Below, piece by piece: positions 15,699 to 24,092 of a DNA stretch of 39,305 bases. A program made the translations under genes and the position numbers. The notes beneath the pieces are model-generated. The model was not told the DNA's origin. It was given only the letters and a program-made list of their open reading frames with translations, and ran no database searches. The stretch is from a bacterium (GTDB taxonomy: Bacteria > Vulcanimicrobiota > Vulcanimicrobiia > Vulcanimicrobiales > SCRA01), in assembly GCA_004297985.1 (NCBI GenBank), contig SCRA01000002.1, positions 1 through 39,305 of the forward strand, read 5' to 3'. Positions within the stretch are counted from its first letter, which is position 1; each line of letters begins with the position of its first letter.

Positions 15699-16391
15699 AT
15701 GACCGCTACCGGCCGCGACGGCATCAAGTTCTTCGTCAACCTCACCGAGCTCGATCTCTTTACCGCTGAGACGGGCCAGCCCACCAACCCCGCGCTCCTC
15801 GATACCGAGCCCTTGCGCCAGTTCACCTCGATCGAGATCACGCAAGAGCACGTCACGGTGACCTACAACGAGCAGATCACGCGCTACTACAATACCAACG
15901 CAATCAGTCACCGCGAGTGGTCGTACAAATACAACGACGACGCCGACTTCGTCAAGGCGATCGGCAAGGTCGTCGACCTGGTGCGCGAGCACCTGCAGGA
16001 TCTACCCGAGAATCTGGCCTGCCCGCCGGGTTGCGGCGAATGCTGCCGGAGCTACGAGCCCTTCGTCTCGAGCGAGGACGTCCAGCGGATCGCCGACCAT
16101 TTCGGGCTGAGCTATCGCGAGACGATGCGCCGTTACGTCAACCAGCGCCCTTCGGCGGACGGTTCGACGGTCGGTTGGCTCAAGAAAACCGGCCCGGCGC
16201 TCTCCGATCCTTGCGTCTTCCTCAAAGAGAGTCGCCCGGGGCACTTTACGTGCGGCATCTACGAGGCGCGCCCCTCCGACTGTCGCGAGTTCAGCCCGAT
16301 CGGCTGCGAGGACGTCGACTCCTCGCGCTGGGAGCGCGAGAAGTCGCGCCGCAAGAAAGAGCACGCTCGAGGTAGAAAGAGCCGCCAATGA
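15699..16391 (+). CDS. YkgJ/CxxCx(CC)-cluster protein
   Basis: About 230 aa. The central part carries a cysteine cluster: CPPGCGECCRSYEPF (residues about 107-121), then PCVFL, CGIYEARPSDCREF and IGCEDV. This is the zinc/iron-chelating YkgJ family, whose molecular role is unknown, though a metal-cluster or redox role is often proposed. The N-terminal 90 residues (DGIKFFVNLTELDLF and the following beta-rich part) are an additional domain that I do not recognise. The C-terminus is very basic (KSRRKKEHARGRKSRQ). ATG 15699 follows GGAG; the longer frame upstream runs through tRNA-Cys and is not real. The stop overlaps the aminotransferase start by 4 nt, so the two are coupled. Confidence 0.82.
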   Translation: MTATGRDGIKFFVNLTELDLFTAETGQPTNPALLDTEPLRQFTSIEITQEHVTVTYNEQITRYYNTNAISHREWSYKYNDDADFVKAIGKVVDLVREHLQDLPENLACPPGCGECCRSYEPFVSSEDVQRIADHFGLSYRETMRRYVNQRPSADGSTVGWLKKTGPALSDPCVFLKESRPGHFTCGIYEARPSDCREFSPIGCEDVDSSRWEREKSRRKKEHARGRKSRQ

Positions 16392-17587
16392 TCGAGCCGC
16401 TTCGCCTCTCCCGGCGCGCCGCACAGGTCGCGCCCTCTTCTACCATGGCCGCCGCCGCGGCCGCACGAGCCCTGATCGAGCAAGGGGTCTCGGTGGTCAA
16501 CCTGACCGCCGGCGAGCCCGATTTCGCCACGCCGGAGCCCATCCGCCGGGCCGCCCACGAGGCGATCGAGGGGGGCTATACCAAGTATCCTCCGCTCACC
16601 GGCTATGCCGATCTTCGCCAAGCCGTTGTCGACTATGCAGCGGAGCGCGGGGCGCGTTACCAAGCCGAGGGCGTCGTCGTCTCCTGCGGCGCCAAACAGG
16701 CGATCACCAACGCGCTGTTGGCTCTGGTCGGCGAAGGCGACGAAGTCATCATCCCCGCCCCCTACTGGGTCAGCTATGTCGATCAGGTGAAGCTCGCAGG
16801 CGGCACGCCCGTCGTCGTCGAGACGCGCGCCGAGGAGAACTTCGCCCTGGACGCGGAGCGCATAGCCGCCGCGATCACGCCGCGTACGGTTGCACTCTTC
16901 CTCAACTCCCCTTGCAACCCCACGGGGGCGGTCTACCCGCGCTCGGTTCTCGAAGCCGTGGGCGAGCTGGCGCTGCGTCACCGTCTCTGGGTGATCTCCG
17001 ACGAGATCTACGCAGCGCTGAGCTACGACGGTGAGGCAGTCTCCTTTCCTTCGCTCTCGGCCGAGGTAGCTGCGCGCACGGTACTCGTCGACGGCGTCAG
17101 CAAGATCTTCGCCATGACCGGATGGCGCATCGGCTGGACCGTCTGCGACCCCACGCTCGCGAAGGCGATGGCGACCATGCAGGGACAGACCACCAGTGGA
17201 GCCGCCGCCGTCTCCCAACGCGCGGCGCTGGCGGGACTGCGGATGGACCGCGCCCCCGTCCACGCGATGGTCGGCGAGTACGTCAAGCGGCGCGCGTACG
17301 GCCTAGAGCGTCTGCGCGCCATTCCGGGCGTGCGTTGCTCCAAGCCCAGCGGCGCCTTCTACTTCTTCCCTCACGTGGCGACGCTCTTCGGGCGCAGCCA
17401 CCAAGGGACGCCGATCGACTCCTCGGCGACGTTGACGCGCCTCTTGCTTGAGCGGGAGGGCCTCGCGATCGTGGGTGGAAGCGGCTTCGGGGCCGAGGAG
17501 CACGTGCGTATCTCCTACGCGGCCTCCATGGAGAGCCTGCGCGACGGGTTCGACCGCCTGGAGCGCTTCGTCCGCGCCCTCACTTAG
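16388..17587 (+). CDS. Pyridoxal-phosphate aminotransferase, aspartate type
   Basis: A 399-aa class I/II aminotransferase of the thermophile/Bacillus-type aspartate aminotransferase group. Signatures: LTAGEPDFATPEPI, GGYTKYPPLTGYADLRQAV, the LNSPCNPTGAVY block, VISDEIYAALSYDG, and the PLP-lysine site VDGVSKIFAMTGWRIGW. It transfers the amino group of aspartate to 2-oxoglutarate, or related substrates such as prephenate; members of this group are often broad. Translationally coupled to the CxxC-cluster gene and followed by a strong terminator. Confidence 0.92.
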   Translation: MIEPLRLSRRAAQVAPSSTMAAAAAARALIEQGVSVVNLTAGEPDFATPEPIRRAAHEAIEGGYTKYPPLTGYADLRQAVVDYAAERGARYQAEGVVVSCGAKQAITNALLALVGEGDEVIIPAPYWVSYVDQVKLAGGTPVVVETRAEENFALDAERIAAAITPRTVALFLNSPCNPTGAVYPRSVLEAVGELALRHRLWVISDEIYAALSYDGEAVSFPSLSAEVAARTVLVDGVSKIFAMTGWRIGWTVCDPTLAKAMATMQGQTTSGAAAVSQRAALAGLRMDRAPVHAMVGEYVKRRAYGLERLRAIPGVRCSKPSGAFYFFPHVATLFGRSHQGTPIDSSATLTRLLLEREGLAIVGGSGFGAEEHVRISYAASMESLRDGFDRLERFVRALT

Positions 17588-17612
17588 CGCGGGCGCCTCT
17601 CGGATTCCCAAC

Positions 17613-17646
17613 GAGCGCCCGCGCTGCAACGCGCGGGCGCTCTTTC
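17613..17646 (+). terminator. Rho-independent terminator after aminotransferase
   Basis: GAGCGCCCGCGC (17613-17624) pairs perfectly with GCGCGGGCGCTC (17631-17642) around a 6-nt loop and is followed by TTTCGTGT. The stem is 12 bp and nearly all GC. The same G-rich sequence near 17587 could form a competing stem with the first arm. Confidence 0.8.
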
Positions 17647-17650
17647 GTGT

Positions 17651-17671
17651 CTTGAAGCTCGAGACCACAAG
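17651..17671 (+). promoter_or_regulatory. HAIR-like site (CTTG-N13-CAAG) upstream of clpB
   Basis: CTTG (17651-17654) and CAAG (17668-17671) are separated by exactly 13 nt, the spacing of the outer half-sites in the HAIR element (CTTGAGT-N7-ACTCAAG) bound by the heat-shock repressor HspR. The inner bases (AAG and CCA) do not match the consensus. It lies 27 nt before the clpB start. clpB is an established HspR target in actinobacteria; HspR itself is not in this window. A -10-like TAGAGT is at 17682, without a clear -35. Confidence 0.4.
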
Positions 17672-17697
17672 CGGAGCTGGGTAGAGTATCGAGAGCG

Positions 17698-20349
17698 ATG
17701 GATGCAGAGAAGATGACCGAGCGCGTTCAGCAGGCGTTGAACGCCGCCCACGCGCTAGCCGTGCGGCGCCAAAACACCGACGTCGGAGTGGAGCATCTGC
17801 TGGCGGCGCTCCTAGAACAGGACCAGGGCATCGTTCCCACCATCCTCGAGAAGGCTAACGAGGATCCGCAGCGCATGGCGCGCCGGGTGGAGCGAGAGCT
17901 CGAACGCCTGCCCAAAGTGGTGGGGACGCAGCCCGATCGTGTCTACCTTTCTGCTGCGCTCAGCCGCCTGCTGAACACCGCCGAGGACGAGTCCAAGGCG
18001 CTCTCCGACGAGTACGTCTCTGTCGAGCACCTGCTCTTGGCGATGGGAGCGGACGGCGGCTCGGTGGGGCGGCTCTTCCGCGAGCTGGGGCTGACGCGCG
18101 AGCGGCTGCTCCAGGCTCTACGCGACGTGCGCGGCAATCAGCGCGTGACCTCGCAGAATCCCGAGGCCACGTACCAGACGCTCGAGCGCTACGGGCGCGA
18201 CCTCACGCAATTGGCCGCGCAAGGCAAGCTCGATCCGGTCATCGGGCGTGACGAGGAGATTCGCCGCATCGTCCAAGTGCTCTCGCGGCGCACCAAGAAC
18301 AACCCCGTGCTCATCGGCGAGCCCGGCGTCGGCAAAACGGCCATCGTCGAGGGCCTCGCCCAGCGCATCGTGCGAGGCGACGTGCCCGAGGGTCTCAAGC
18401 ACAAGCGCGTCATCTCGCTCGACATGGGCGCGCTGATCGCCGGTGCCAAATACCGCGGCGAGTTCGAGGAGCGCCTGAAGTCCGTCCTCAAGGAGGTGCA
18501 GAGCTCCGAAGGGCAAGTGCTGCTCTTCATCGACGAGCTGCACACGGTTGTAGGCGCCGGCAAGGCCGAAGGGGCGATGGATGCGGGCAACTTGCTCAAG
18601 CCGATGCTGGCGCGTGGCGAGTTGCACATGATCGGAGCGACCACCCTCGACGAGTACCGCCGGCACATCGAGAAGGACGCCGCACTCGAGCGCCGCTTCC
18701 AGCCCGTCACGGTCGACCAGCCGAGCGTCGAGGATACGATCTCGATCTTGCGCGGTTTGCGCGAGCGTTACGAGGTACACCACGGCGTGCGCATCAAGGA
18801 TGCCGCCCTGGTCGCCGCCGCCGTACTCTCCAACCGCTATATCAGCGACCGCTTTCTGCCCGACAAGGCCATCGATTTGGTCGACGAAGCTGCAGCGAAG
18901 CTGCGCACCGAGATCGACTCGCTGCCGCAGGAGCTCGACGAGAGCCAACGCCGCATCATGCAGTTGGAGATCGAGCGCGAGGCGCTGCGCAAGGAGACGG
19001 ACGACGCCAGCAAACGGCGTCTGGAGCGTATCGATAGCGAGCTGCGCGAGCTGCATGCAGCCGGCGACGCGCTGAAGGAGCAATGGGAGCGCGAGAAGGG
19101 CGAAGTCTCCCGTGCGCGCGCATTGCGCCAGCAGGCCGAGGAAATCAAACTCGAAATCAATCAACAAGAGTTAATCGCGGATAACGCAAAGTCTGAAGAC
19201 GAACGCCAAAGAGCACAGACGAAGGCCGGTGAACTCCGCTACTCTACGCTCCCGGACCTCGAGCGTCGCTTGCGTGAGGAAACCTCGAGCGACGGCAAGA
19301 GCCGCCTGCTCAAGGAAGAGGTGGACGAAGAGGACATCGCTGAAGTCGTCAGCCGTTGGACACATATCCCCGTCAGCAAACTGCTCGAAGGCGAGATCCA
19401 GAAGCTGCTGCACTTGGACGAGGAGCTCCACCGGCGCGTCATCGGCCAAGACGAAGCCGTCGCCGCCGTCTCGGAAGCGGTGGTGCGCGCACGGGCGGGC
19501 CTGGCTGATCCCAATCGCCCGATCGGCTCCTTCATCTTCTTGGGGCCCACGGGCGTGGGCAAGACGGAGCTCGCGCGCGCGCTGGCCTCGTTCCTCTTCG
19601 ACGACGAACGCGCGATGATCCGCATCGATATGTCGGAATATCAAGAGAAGCACACGGTGGCCCGATTGATCGGCTCCCCTCCGGGTTACGTCGGCTTCGA
19701 GGAGGGCGGTCAGCTCACCGAGGCCGTGCGGCGGCGCCCATTTTCCGTCATTCTCTTCGACGAGGTGGAGAAGGCGCACCCCGACGTCTTCAACGTCTTC
19801 CTGCAAGTCCTCGACGACGGCCGGCTCACGGATGGACAAGGCCGTACGGTCGACTTCCGCAACACGATCGTCATCATGACGTCGAACATCGGCAGCCACC
19901 GCATCCTGGAGTACCGCGACGGCTTCGCCGGGGGCTACGAACAGATGAAGGCTGCCGTGCTCGAAGAGCTGCGGCTCCATTTCCGTCCGGAATTTCTCAA
20001 CCGCGTCGATGAAGTCGTGGTCTTTCACGCGCTTACCGAAGAGCAACTGGGCGCGATCGTCGAGATCCAATTGATGCGACTGCGCGGGCGCCTGGCGGAG
20101 CGGCGCATCACGCTGGAGCTCGGAGAGGCGGCCAAGCGTCATCTGGTACAGGCGGGCTACGATCCCGTCTACGGCGCGCGCCCGCTCAAACGCGCGATCC
20201 AGCGCGAGTTGGAGACACCGCTGGGACGGAAGATCATCGCCGGCGAGATACGCGAGGGTCAGCTCGTACGCGTCGACATCGACGCCCGGCGCGACGAGCT
20301 CACGTTCACGCCGGTCACGGCCGAGGTGCCGGCCGCGGCTGCGGTTTAA
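17698..20349 (+). CDS. clpB: Chaperone ClpB (AAA+ disaggregase)
   Basis: An 883-aa heat-shock disaggregase that works with DnaK to rescue aggregated proteins in the cytoplasm. The N-domain (about 1-150) has two Clp repeats. NBD1 has Walker [14 protein letters not shown], pore loop [14 protein letters not shown] and the [20 protein letters not shown] stretch. A long coiled-coil middle domain (about 400-525) separates ClpB from ClpA/ClpC. NBD2 has Walker [35 protein letters not shown] and [16 protein letters not shown]. There is no ClpP-binding IGF loop that I can see. Monocistronic, with a terminator upstream and a convergent gene downstream whose 3' end overlaps it by 35 nt. Confidence 0.97.
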   Translation: MDAEKMTERVQQALNAAHALAVRRQNTDVGVEHLLAALLEQDQGIVPTILEKANEDPQRMARRVERELERLPKVVGTQPDRVYLSAALSRLLNTAEDESKALSDEYVSVEHLLLAMGADGGSVGRLFRELGLTRERLLQALRDVRGNQRVTSQNPEATYQTLERYGRDLTQLAAQGKLDPVIGRDEEIRRIVQVLSRRTKNNPVLIGEPGVGKTAIVEGLAQRIVRGDVPEGLKHKRVISLDMGALIAGAKYRGEFEERLKSVLKEVQSSEGQVLLFIDELHTVVGAGKAEGAMDAGNLLKPMLARGELHMIGATTLDEYRRHIEKDAALERRFQPVTVDQPSVEDTISILRGLRERYEVHHGVRIKDAALVAAAVLSNRYISDRFLPDKAIDLVDEAAAKLRTEIDSLPQELDESQRRIMQLEIEREALRKETDDASKRRLERIDSELRELHAAGDALKEQWEREKGEVSRARALRQQAEEIKLEINQQELIADNAKSEDERQRAQTKAGELRYSTLPDLERRLREETSSDGKSRLLKEEVDEEDIAEVVSRWTHIPVSKLLEGEIQKLLHLDEELHRRVIGQDEAVAAVSEAVVRARAGLADPNRPIGSFIFLGPTGVGKTELARALASFLFDDERAMIRIDMSEYQEKHTVARLIGSPPGYVGFEEGGQLTEAVRRRPFSVILFDEVEKAHPDVFNVFLQVLDDGRLTDGQGRTVDFRNTIVIMTSNIGSHRILEYRDGFAGGYEQMKAAVLEELRLHFRPEFLNRVDEVVVFHALTEEQLGAIVEIQLMRLRGRLAERRITLELGEAAKRHLVQAGYDPVYGARPLKRAIQRELETPLGRKIIAGEIREGQLVRVDIDARRDELTFTPVTAEVPAAAAV

Positions 20350-21238
20350 CGAACATCAGCGCCAGGCTCGCGGCCAGCAGTGCGCCGCTGAGCAAGACGC
20401 TGGGCGTCAATTGCTCGTGCACCAGCGCCACCGCCGCGATCAATCCGGTAGCCACGGCGGCGTAGAGGCCGCCCGTGGTGGCGATGGTGGCATTCGAGCG
20501 GCGGATCGCCATCACGTTGGCGATCGGTCCGATCAAACCCAATGCCACGACCATCTCGCCGAAGAACGCCCACGCAACCTGTGGCGTCGCGAAGGGGTGG
20601 GCGATAGCACCGCCGACGCCCGCCGCCATCCCTACGACCGTGACGATGACGGATCCCAGCCCCGTGCTGGCCACGGAGACGAATGCCGACGGATAGCGCG
20701 CCGTGAGTTCGCGCGTGCCCAACGCGAAGAGCGCATAGATCGCGATCCAGGCGATCATCAGCGCATCGCCTTGCGGCGTCGAGCCGTGAGAGGAGCGCGT
20801 CGCCGAGAGCACGGCTACACCGCCCACACCGCAGGCAATCGAGAGCCAGGCGCGACCGCGCAGCGGCTTGCGGCGCACCATCGACTCGAGAAGCGCCGTT
20901 GCCGGGGGCGTGAGCCCGCTGATCAGCACCACGTGTGCGGCGCTCGTCCACTGCGAGGCGACTGCATAGAGACCCGTCAGCCCCGGTCCAAAGAGCAGAC
21001 CAAGCCACGCCAGGCGCCAAGCATCCAGCGGCACGATCGATCGCCCGCGCGGCCAGACCGCCAAAGCGGCGACGGCGAAGAGCGGCAGGGACCAGAAGCC
21101 ACGCGCGACGACCAGCGTCACGCCGTCGAAGAGGCTGCCTCCGGCCGCGGCGTAGAGCACTTTGGAGACGGGGGCGTTGAGGCCCCACGCAAGGCCCGCC
21201 ACAACCACCAGCGCGAAGACGAGAGGTGAGCCCTTCAC
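20315..21238 (-). CDS. DMT-superfamily (EamA) transporter
   Basis: About 307 aa, ten predicted membrane helices in two EamA-like halves, beginning [20 protein letters not shown] with the usual WG-x-N/A-x-P pattern of helix 1. The family exports amino acids, nucleobases and other metabolites; substrate unknown. GTG 21238 follows GAGGAGGGC, a strong but close Shine-Dalgarno. A TTG at 21268 is an alternative adding ten residues. The 3' end overlaps clpB tail-to-tail by 35 nt. It is divergent from metF with about 80 nt between starts. Confidence 0.83.
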   Translation of the reverse strand: MKGSPLVFALVVVAGLAWGLNAPVSKVLYAAAGGSLFDGVTLVVARGFWSLPLFAVAALAVWPRGRSIVPLDAWRLAWLGLLFGPGLTGLYAVASQWTSAAHVVLISGLTPPATALLESMVRRKPLRGRAWLSIACGVGGVAVLSATRSSHGSTPQGDALMIAWIAIYALFALGTRELTARYPSAFVSVASTGLGSVIVTVVGMAAGVGGAIAHPFATPQVAWAFFGEMVVALGLIGPIANVMAIRRSNATIATTGGLYAAVATGLIAAVALVHEQLTPSVLLSGALLAASLALMFVKPQPRPAPRP

Positions 21239-21319
21239 GCCCTCCTCATGCGCCGCGGACCGGCGCAAGCCCCTCTTCGCGAGAGGCCGCCGCCGCGCGC
21301 GAGGCGTAGTCTCGACTGC

Positions 21320-22273
21320 ATGAAGATCGCCGAGATCCTCGCAGCGCGGCGCCCAGCGTTCTCGTTCGAGTTCTTTCCGCCCAGGAGCGACGAAGCGATG
21401 GCGGCACTACTCGAGACGGTCTCTACGCTGCGCTCATTAGGCCCCGCGTTCGTCTCCGTAACCTACGGTGCCGGCGGCAGCACGCGCGCGCGCACCATCG
21501 AGATCACCAAGACGATCAAGCGCGAGTTGGATATCGAGGCGATGGCGCACCTTACCTGCGTCGGGGCCACCGCCGAGGAACTGCGCTCGACGCTCGGCGA
21601 CTTCCGCTCCGCCGGAATCGAGAACGTGCTTGCACTGCGCGGCGATCCGCCGCAGGGCGAGTCAGCATTCACCGCCGTCGAAGGCGGGCTCGCGCACGGA
21701 GCCGATCTCGTGCGCCTGGCGCGAGAAGGCGAGGCCTTCTGCGTCGGCGGCGCGTGCTATCCGGAGAAACACATCGAGGCCCCCGACGCCGCCGGCGATC
21801 TGCGCCATCTGCGGCACAAGGTCGAGGCGGGAGCGCAGTTTCTCATCACGCAGATCTTTTTTGACAACCAACGCTACTTCTCGTTCGTCGAACGCGCGCG
21901 CCGTGCCGGAATCGACGTGCCGATCATTCCCGGCATCATGCCGATCACCAACGTCGCGCAGATCGAACGCTTCACCCGGATGTGCGGCGCCACCATTCCG
22001 TCGCGCTTGATGGCCGAGCTCGAGGCGCGCCGCGAGGAACCGGAAGCGGTCATCGATCTCGGAGTCGCCTACGCCACCCTTCAATGCGTCGATCTCCTGA
22101 CGCGCGGGGTTCCGGCGATCCACTTCTATACGCTCAACAAATCGCCGGCCACGCGCGCCGTGGTCTCCGCTCTATCGGCCGCCCGCCCGTGGGAACCGGC
22201 CAAGGGCCGCCGCTACGTGGAGAACGCCGACAGCATCATCGAATCGGCCCTTTCACTGCCGAGCTCCCTCTGA
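21320..22273 (+). CDS. metF: Methylenetetrahydrofolate reductase
   Basis: About 317 aa (E. coli MetF is 296), a flavin-dependent barrel enzyme that makes 5-methyl-THF for methionine synthesis. Signatures: FSFEFFPPRSDEAMAAL with the catalytic Glu of the FEFFPP motif, FVSVTYGAGGSTRARTIEI, AHLTCVGATAEEL, NVLALRGDPPQG, GGACYPEKHIEA, FLITQIFFDNQRYF, PIIPGIMPITN and VPAIHFYTLNKS. The start was chosen as the ATG preceding KIAEILAARRPAFSFEFF; the frame upstream is Arg/Pro low-complexity. It probably shares the divergent promoter region with the DMT transporter. Confidence 0.95.
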   Translation: MKIAEILAARRPAFSFEFFPPRSDEAMAALLETVSTLRSLGPAFVSVTYGAGGSTRARTIEITKTIKRELDIEAMAHLTCVGATAEELRSTLGDFRSAGIENVLALRGDPPQGESAFTAVEGGLAHGADLVRLAREGEAFCVGGACYPEKHIEAPDAAGDLRHLRHKVEAGAQFLITQIFFDNQRYFSFVERARRAGIDVPIIPGIMPITNVAQIERFTRMCGATIPSRLMAELEARREEPEAVIDLGVAYATLQCVDLLTRGVPAIHFYTLNKSPATRAVVSALSAARPWEPAKGRRYVENADSIIESALSLPSSL

Positions 22274-22371
22274 GGGCGAGGCGTAATGCAACCTTTGTCG
22301 CTGTGGGCGCCTGCGCGCCGGCGTAGAATCGTGCGGGACTTTTCAATCCATCATACGCGAAAGGACCAACG

Positions 22372-22728
22372 TTGAACATTCGCACCACCCTCATGACCGC
22401 GGCCATCCTGCTCGGCATGACCGGCATCGCCGGCGCCGCCGCCCCGGCCTCGAAGACCGTCGACATCTCGGCCAAGAACTTCGCCTTTACCCCGGCCGTC
22501 GTGACCCTCAAGGAGGGTCAGCCCACGACGCTCAAGCTCGTTGCCACTCAGGGTGCCCACGGTTTGGTTGCTCCGGAGATCGGCCTCACCAAGATGGCGA
22601 CCATCACCAACGCACCAACCACCGTCACGGTGACACCGCAGAAGGCCGGGACCTTCGTGGAGCACTGCGCCCTCTTCTGCGGCGCCGGCCACGCCAACAT
22701 GACGATCACCTTCAAGGTCGTCAAGTAG
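22372..22728 (+). CDS. Exported small cupredoxin with CuA-type motif
   Basis: A 118-aa protein with a Sec signal peptide (TTLMTAAILLGMTGIAGAAA) followed by a single cupredoxin domain. The mature part starts VDISAKNFAFTPAVVTLKEG, the classical cupredoxin/COX2-like strand, has a ligand His in GAHGLVAPEIG, and ends with HCALFCGAGHANM, which is C-x3-C-x3-H-x2-M, the full CuA ligand motif of cytochrome oxidase subunit II. It would bind a dinuclear CuA centre or a single copper outside the cytoplasm and carry electrons. The TTG start lies 6 nt after AAAGGA. No oxidase gene is adjacent; a bc-type subunit is about 15 kb away. A strong terminator follows, so it is probably a single-gene unit. Confidence 0.85.
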   Translation: MNIRTTLMTAAILLGMTGIAGAAAPASKTVDISAKNFAFTPAVVTLKEGQPTTLKLVATQGAHGLVAPEIGLTKMATITNAPTTVTVTPQKAGTFVEHCALFCGAGHANMTITFKVVK

Positions 22729-22771
22729 TTCGAAGGACTCAATCGACCGCGTCGGGCGACCGTTGCCCATC

Positions 22772-22806
22772 GAGCCCCTGCCATCGTATGATGGCGGGGG
22801 CTCTTG
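22772..22806 (+). terminator. Terminator hairpin after cupredoxin gene
   Basis: GAGCCCCTGCCATC (22772-22785) pairs with GATGGCGGGGGCTC (22790-22803) around a GTAT loop, 14 bp with one T-G wobble, followed by TTGGC. The T-run is short, but stem strength and position support termination before the sigma factor gene. Confidence 0.65.
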
Positions 22807-22852
22807 GCATTCACGTGATCCGTGGGCCCGCGCGGTACGTTGAACGAACGGG

Positions 22853-23437
22853 ATGGGAATGCGGTACGAAGCGTACGGCGACGAGACCCTTCTGGCGTTG
22901 ACCGCACGGCGCGACGCCCTCGCATTCGAGGCGCTCTACCGGCGCCACGCAGCGCTGATGCGCCTGCTCTTGCGGCGCATTCTCGGAGGAACGGACGAGG
23001 CCGAGGAGTGCCTCCAAGAGACGTTCGCAAGGGTCTGGCAACGCGCAGAGACGTATCGGCCGAGCGGTGCCGGCCCACGTGCCTGGATCGTGGCAATCGG
23101 CCGAAACGCGGCGCTCGACCGTCTTCGCCGACGCAAGGCCCGCCCGCAGACCGAGCCCTTGGAGGTGGCGCCCGTGCCGCAGAGTTCAACCGCCGACGAT
23201 CCAGCAGAGGCCAGCGTACGCGCCGAGTTACGCCGCCGCGTCCAAGCCGCGCTGCGCGACTTGAGCGCTGACCAACGCGAGGCGCTGGAGCTGGCGTACT
23301 TCTCCGGCCTCACCCAACGCGAGATCGCCGAGCGCACGCACGCGCCGCTGGGCACCGTCAAGAGCCGCATTCGCCTAGCCATGCATCGCCTTCGCGACCT
23401 CCTGGAGCCGCTGATCACCGAGGGTAGCCATGTCTGA
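22853..23437 (+). CDS. ECF (group 4) RNA polymerase sigma factor
   Basis: A 194-aa sigma factor. Region 2 (about 22-95): AFEALYRRHAALMRLLLRRI, then DEAEECLQETFARVWQRAE and WIVAIGRNAALDRLRRRKA. Region 4 (about 130-185): LSADQREALELAYFSGLTQ, REIAERTHAPLGTVKSRIRL and AMHRLRDLL. There is no region 1.1 or 3, as usual for ECF factors. The SigK/RskA-type anti-sigma gene follows with an 8-nt overlap, so the pair is coupled and the sigma is held inactive until a signal. ATG 22853 and ATG 22859 are both possible; the second has the better spacing from GGGA. Confidence 0.93.
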   Translation: MGMRYEAYGDETLLALTARRDALAFEALYRRHAALMRLLLRRILGGTDEAEECLQETFARVWQRAETYRPSGAGPRAWIVAIGRNAALDRLRRRKARPQTEPLEVAPVPQSSTADDPAEASVRAELRRRVQAALRDLSADQREALELAYFSGLTQREIAERTHAPLGTVKSRIRLAMHRLRDLLEPLITEGSHV

Positions 23438-24092
23438 ACTCGAGCACATCGCCGAACCCGAGGCATACGCCCTGGGGGCCCTCGAGCCCGACGACATGGC
23501 GGCAGGCGCGCGCCACTCAGCGGAGTGCCAAGCATGCACCGATGAGGTCGAGCGCTACGCACGCGTGGCGGCACTCCTGCCGTACGCGTTGGAAGAGAGC
23601 GCAGCCACGTATCGCCGCCGCGGACGGTTCTGGGGCTGGGGACTCCTGGCCGCCGCCTCGCTAGCGGCCATCCTGTGGGGTGGTCAAACGGCGCTTCGCG
23701 GCAACCACGAACGCGCGATATCCGCGGCGGAGCGCACCGTCGTCCAGATGATCGCGGCGCGCCCTGAGCGCGAGGTCTCCCTGCACCCGATGTCGCCAAC
23801 GGTCGCGAACGCGCGCGCGACGCTGATGGTGGGCCGTGCAGACGGCATGAAGACGGCCGTCGTCGTCTCGGCCCTGCCGCCGCCTCCGCCGCACATGACC
23901 TACCACCTGTGGTACCAAAGCAACGGGAGCGAGCAGGCGGGACCGCAGCTGATGAGGTTGCCCAACGGGACATCGGTCTGCGTGGTGGCCGGCGACGTTC
24001 GGACGCGCTACGAGCGTGTGGGTATCGTCCTCATGGGCGAAGGCAGACACGAGATGCTCTTCGATGCCCCGCTTTCAAAAGCATCATCCTAG
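23430..24092 (+). CDS. Membrane anti-sigma factor, RskA-like
   Basis: A 220-aa single-pass protein. The cytoplasmic part (about 1-65) contains a zinc anti-sigma motif H-x3-C-x2-C in ARHSAECQACTDEV. One transmembrane helix follows (about 70-85, GWGLLAAASLAAILWGG). The extracytoplasmic part (about 90-220) looks like an RskA/anti-sigma-K domain with VVVSALPPPPPHMTYHLWYQ and GDVRTRYERVGIVL. RskA-type factors are degraded by regulated proteolysis to free their sigma. Overlap with the sigma gene by 8 nt and the shared strand make the pairing secure. What stress it senses is unknown. Confidence 0.88.
   Translation: MSELEHIAEPEAYALGALEPDDMAAGARHSAECQACTDEVERYARVAALLPYALEESAATYRRRGRFWGWGLLAAASLAAILWGGQTALRGNHERAISAAERTVVQMIAARPEREVSLHPMSPTVANARATLMVGRADGMKTAVVVSALPPPPPHMTYHLWYQSNGSEQAGPQLMRLPNGTSVCVVAGDVRTRYERVGIVLMGEGRHEMLFDAPLSKASS

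Noticed and set aside
22295-22329. Promoter TTGTCG ... TAGAAT before the cupredoxin gene
   Set aside because: The spacer would be 23 bp, too long for a standard sigma-70 promoter; only the TAGAAT looks convincing.
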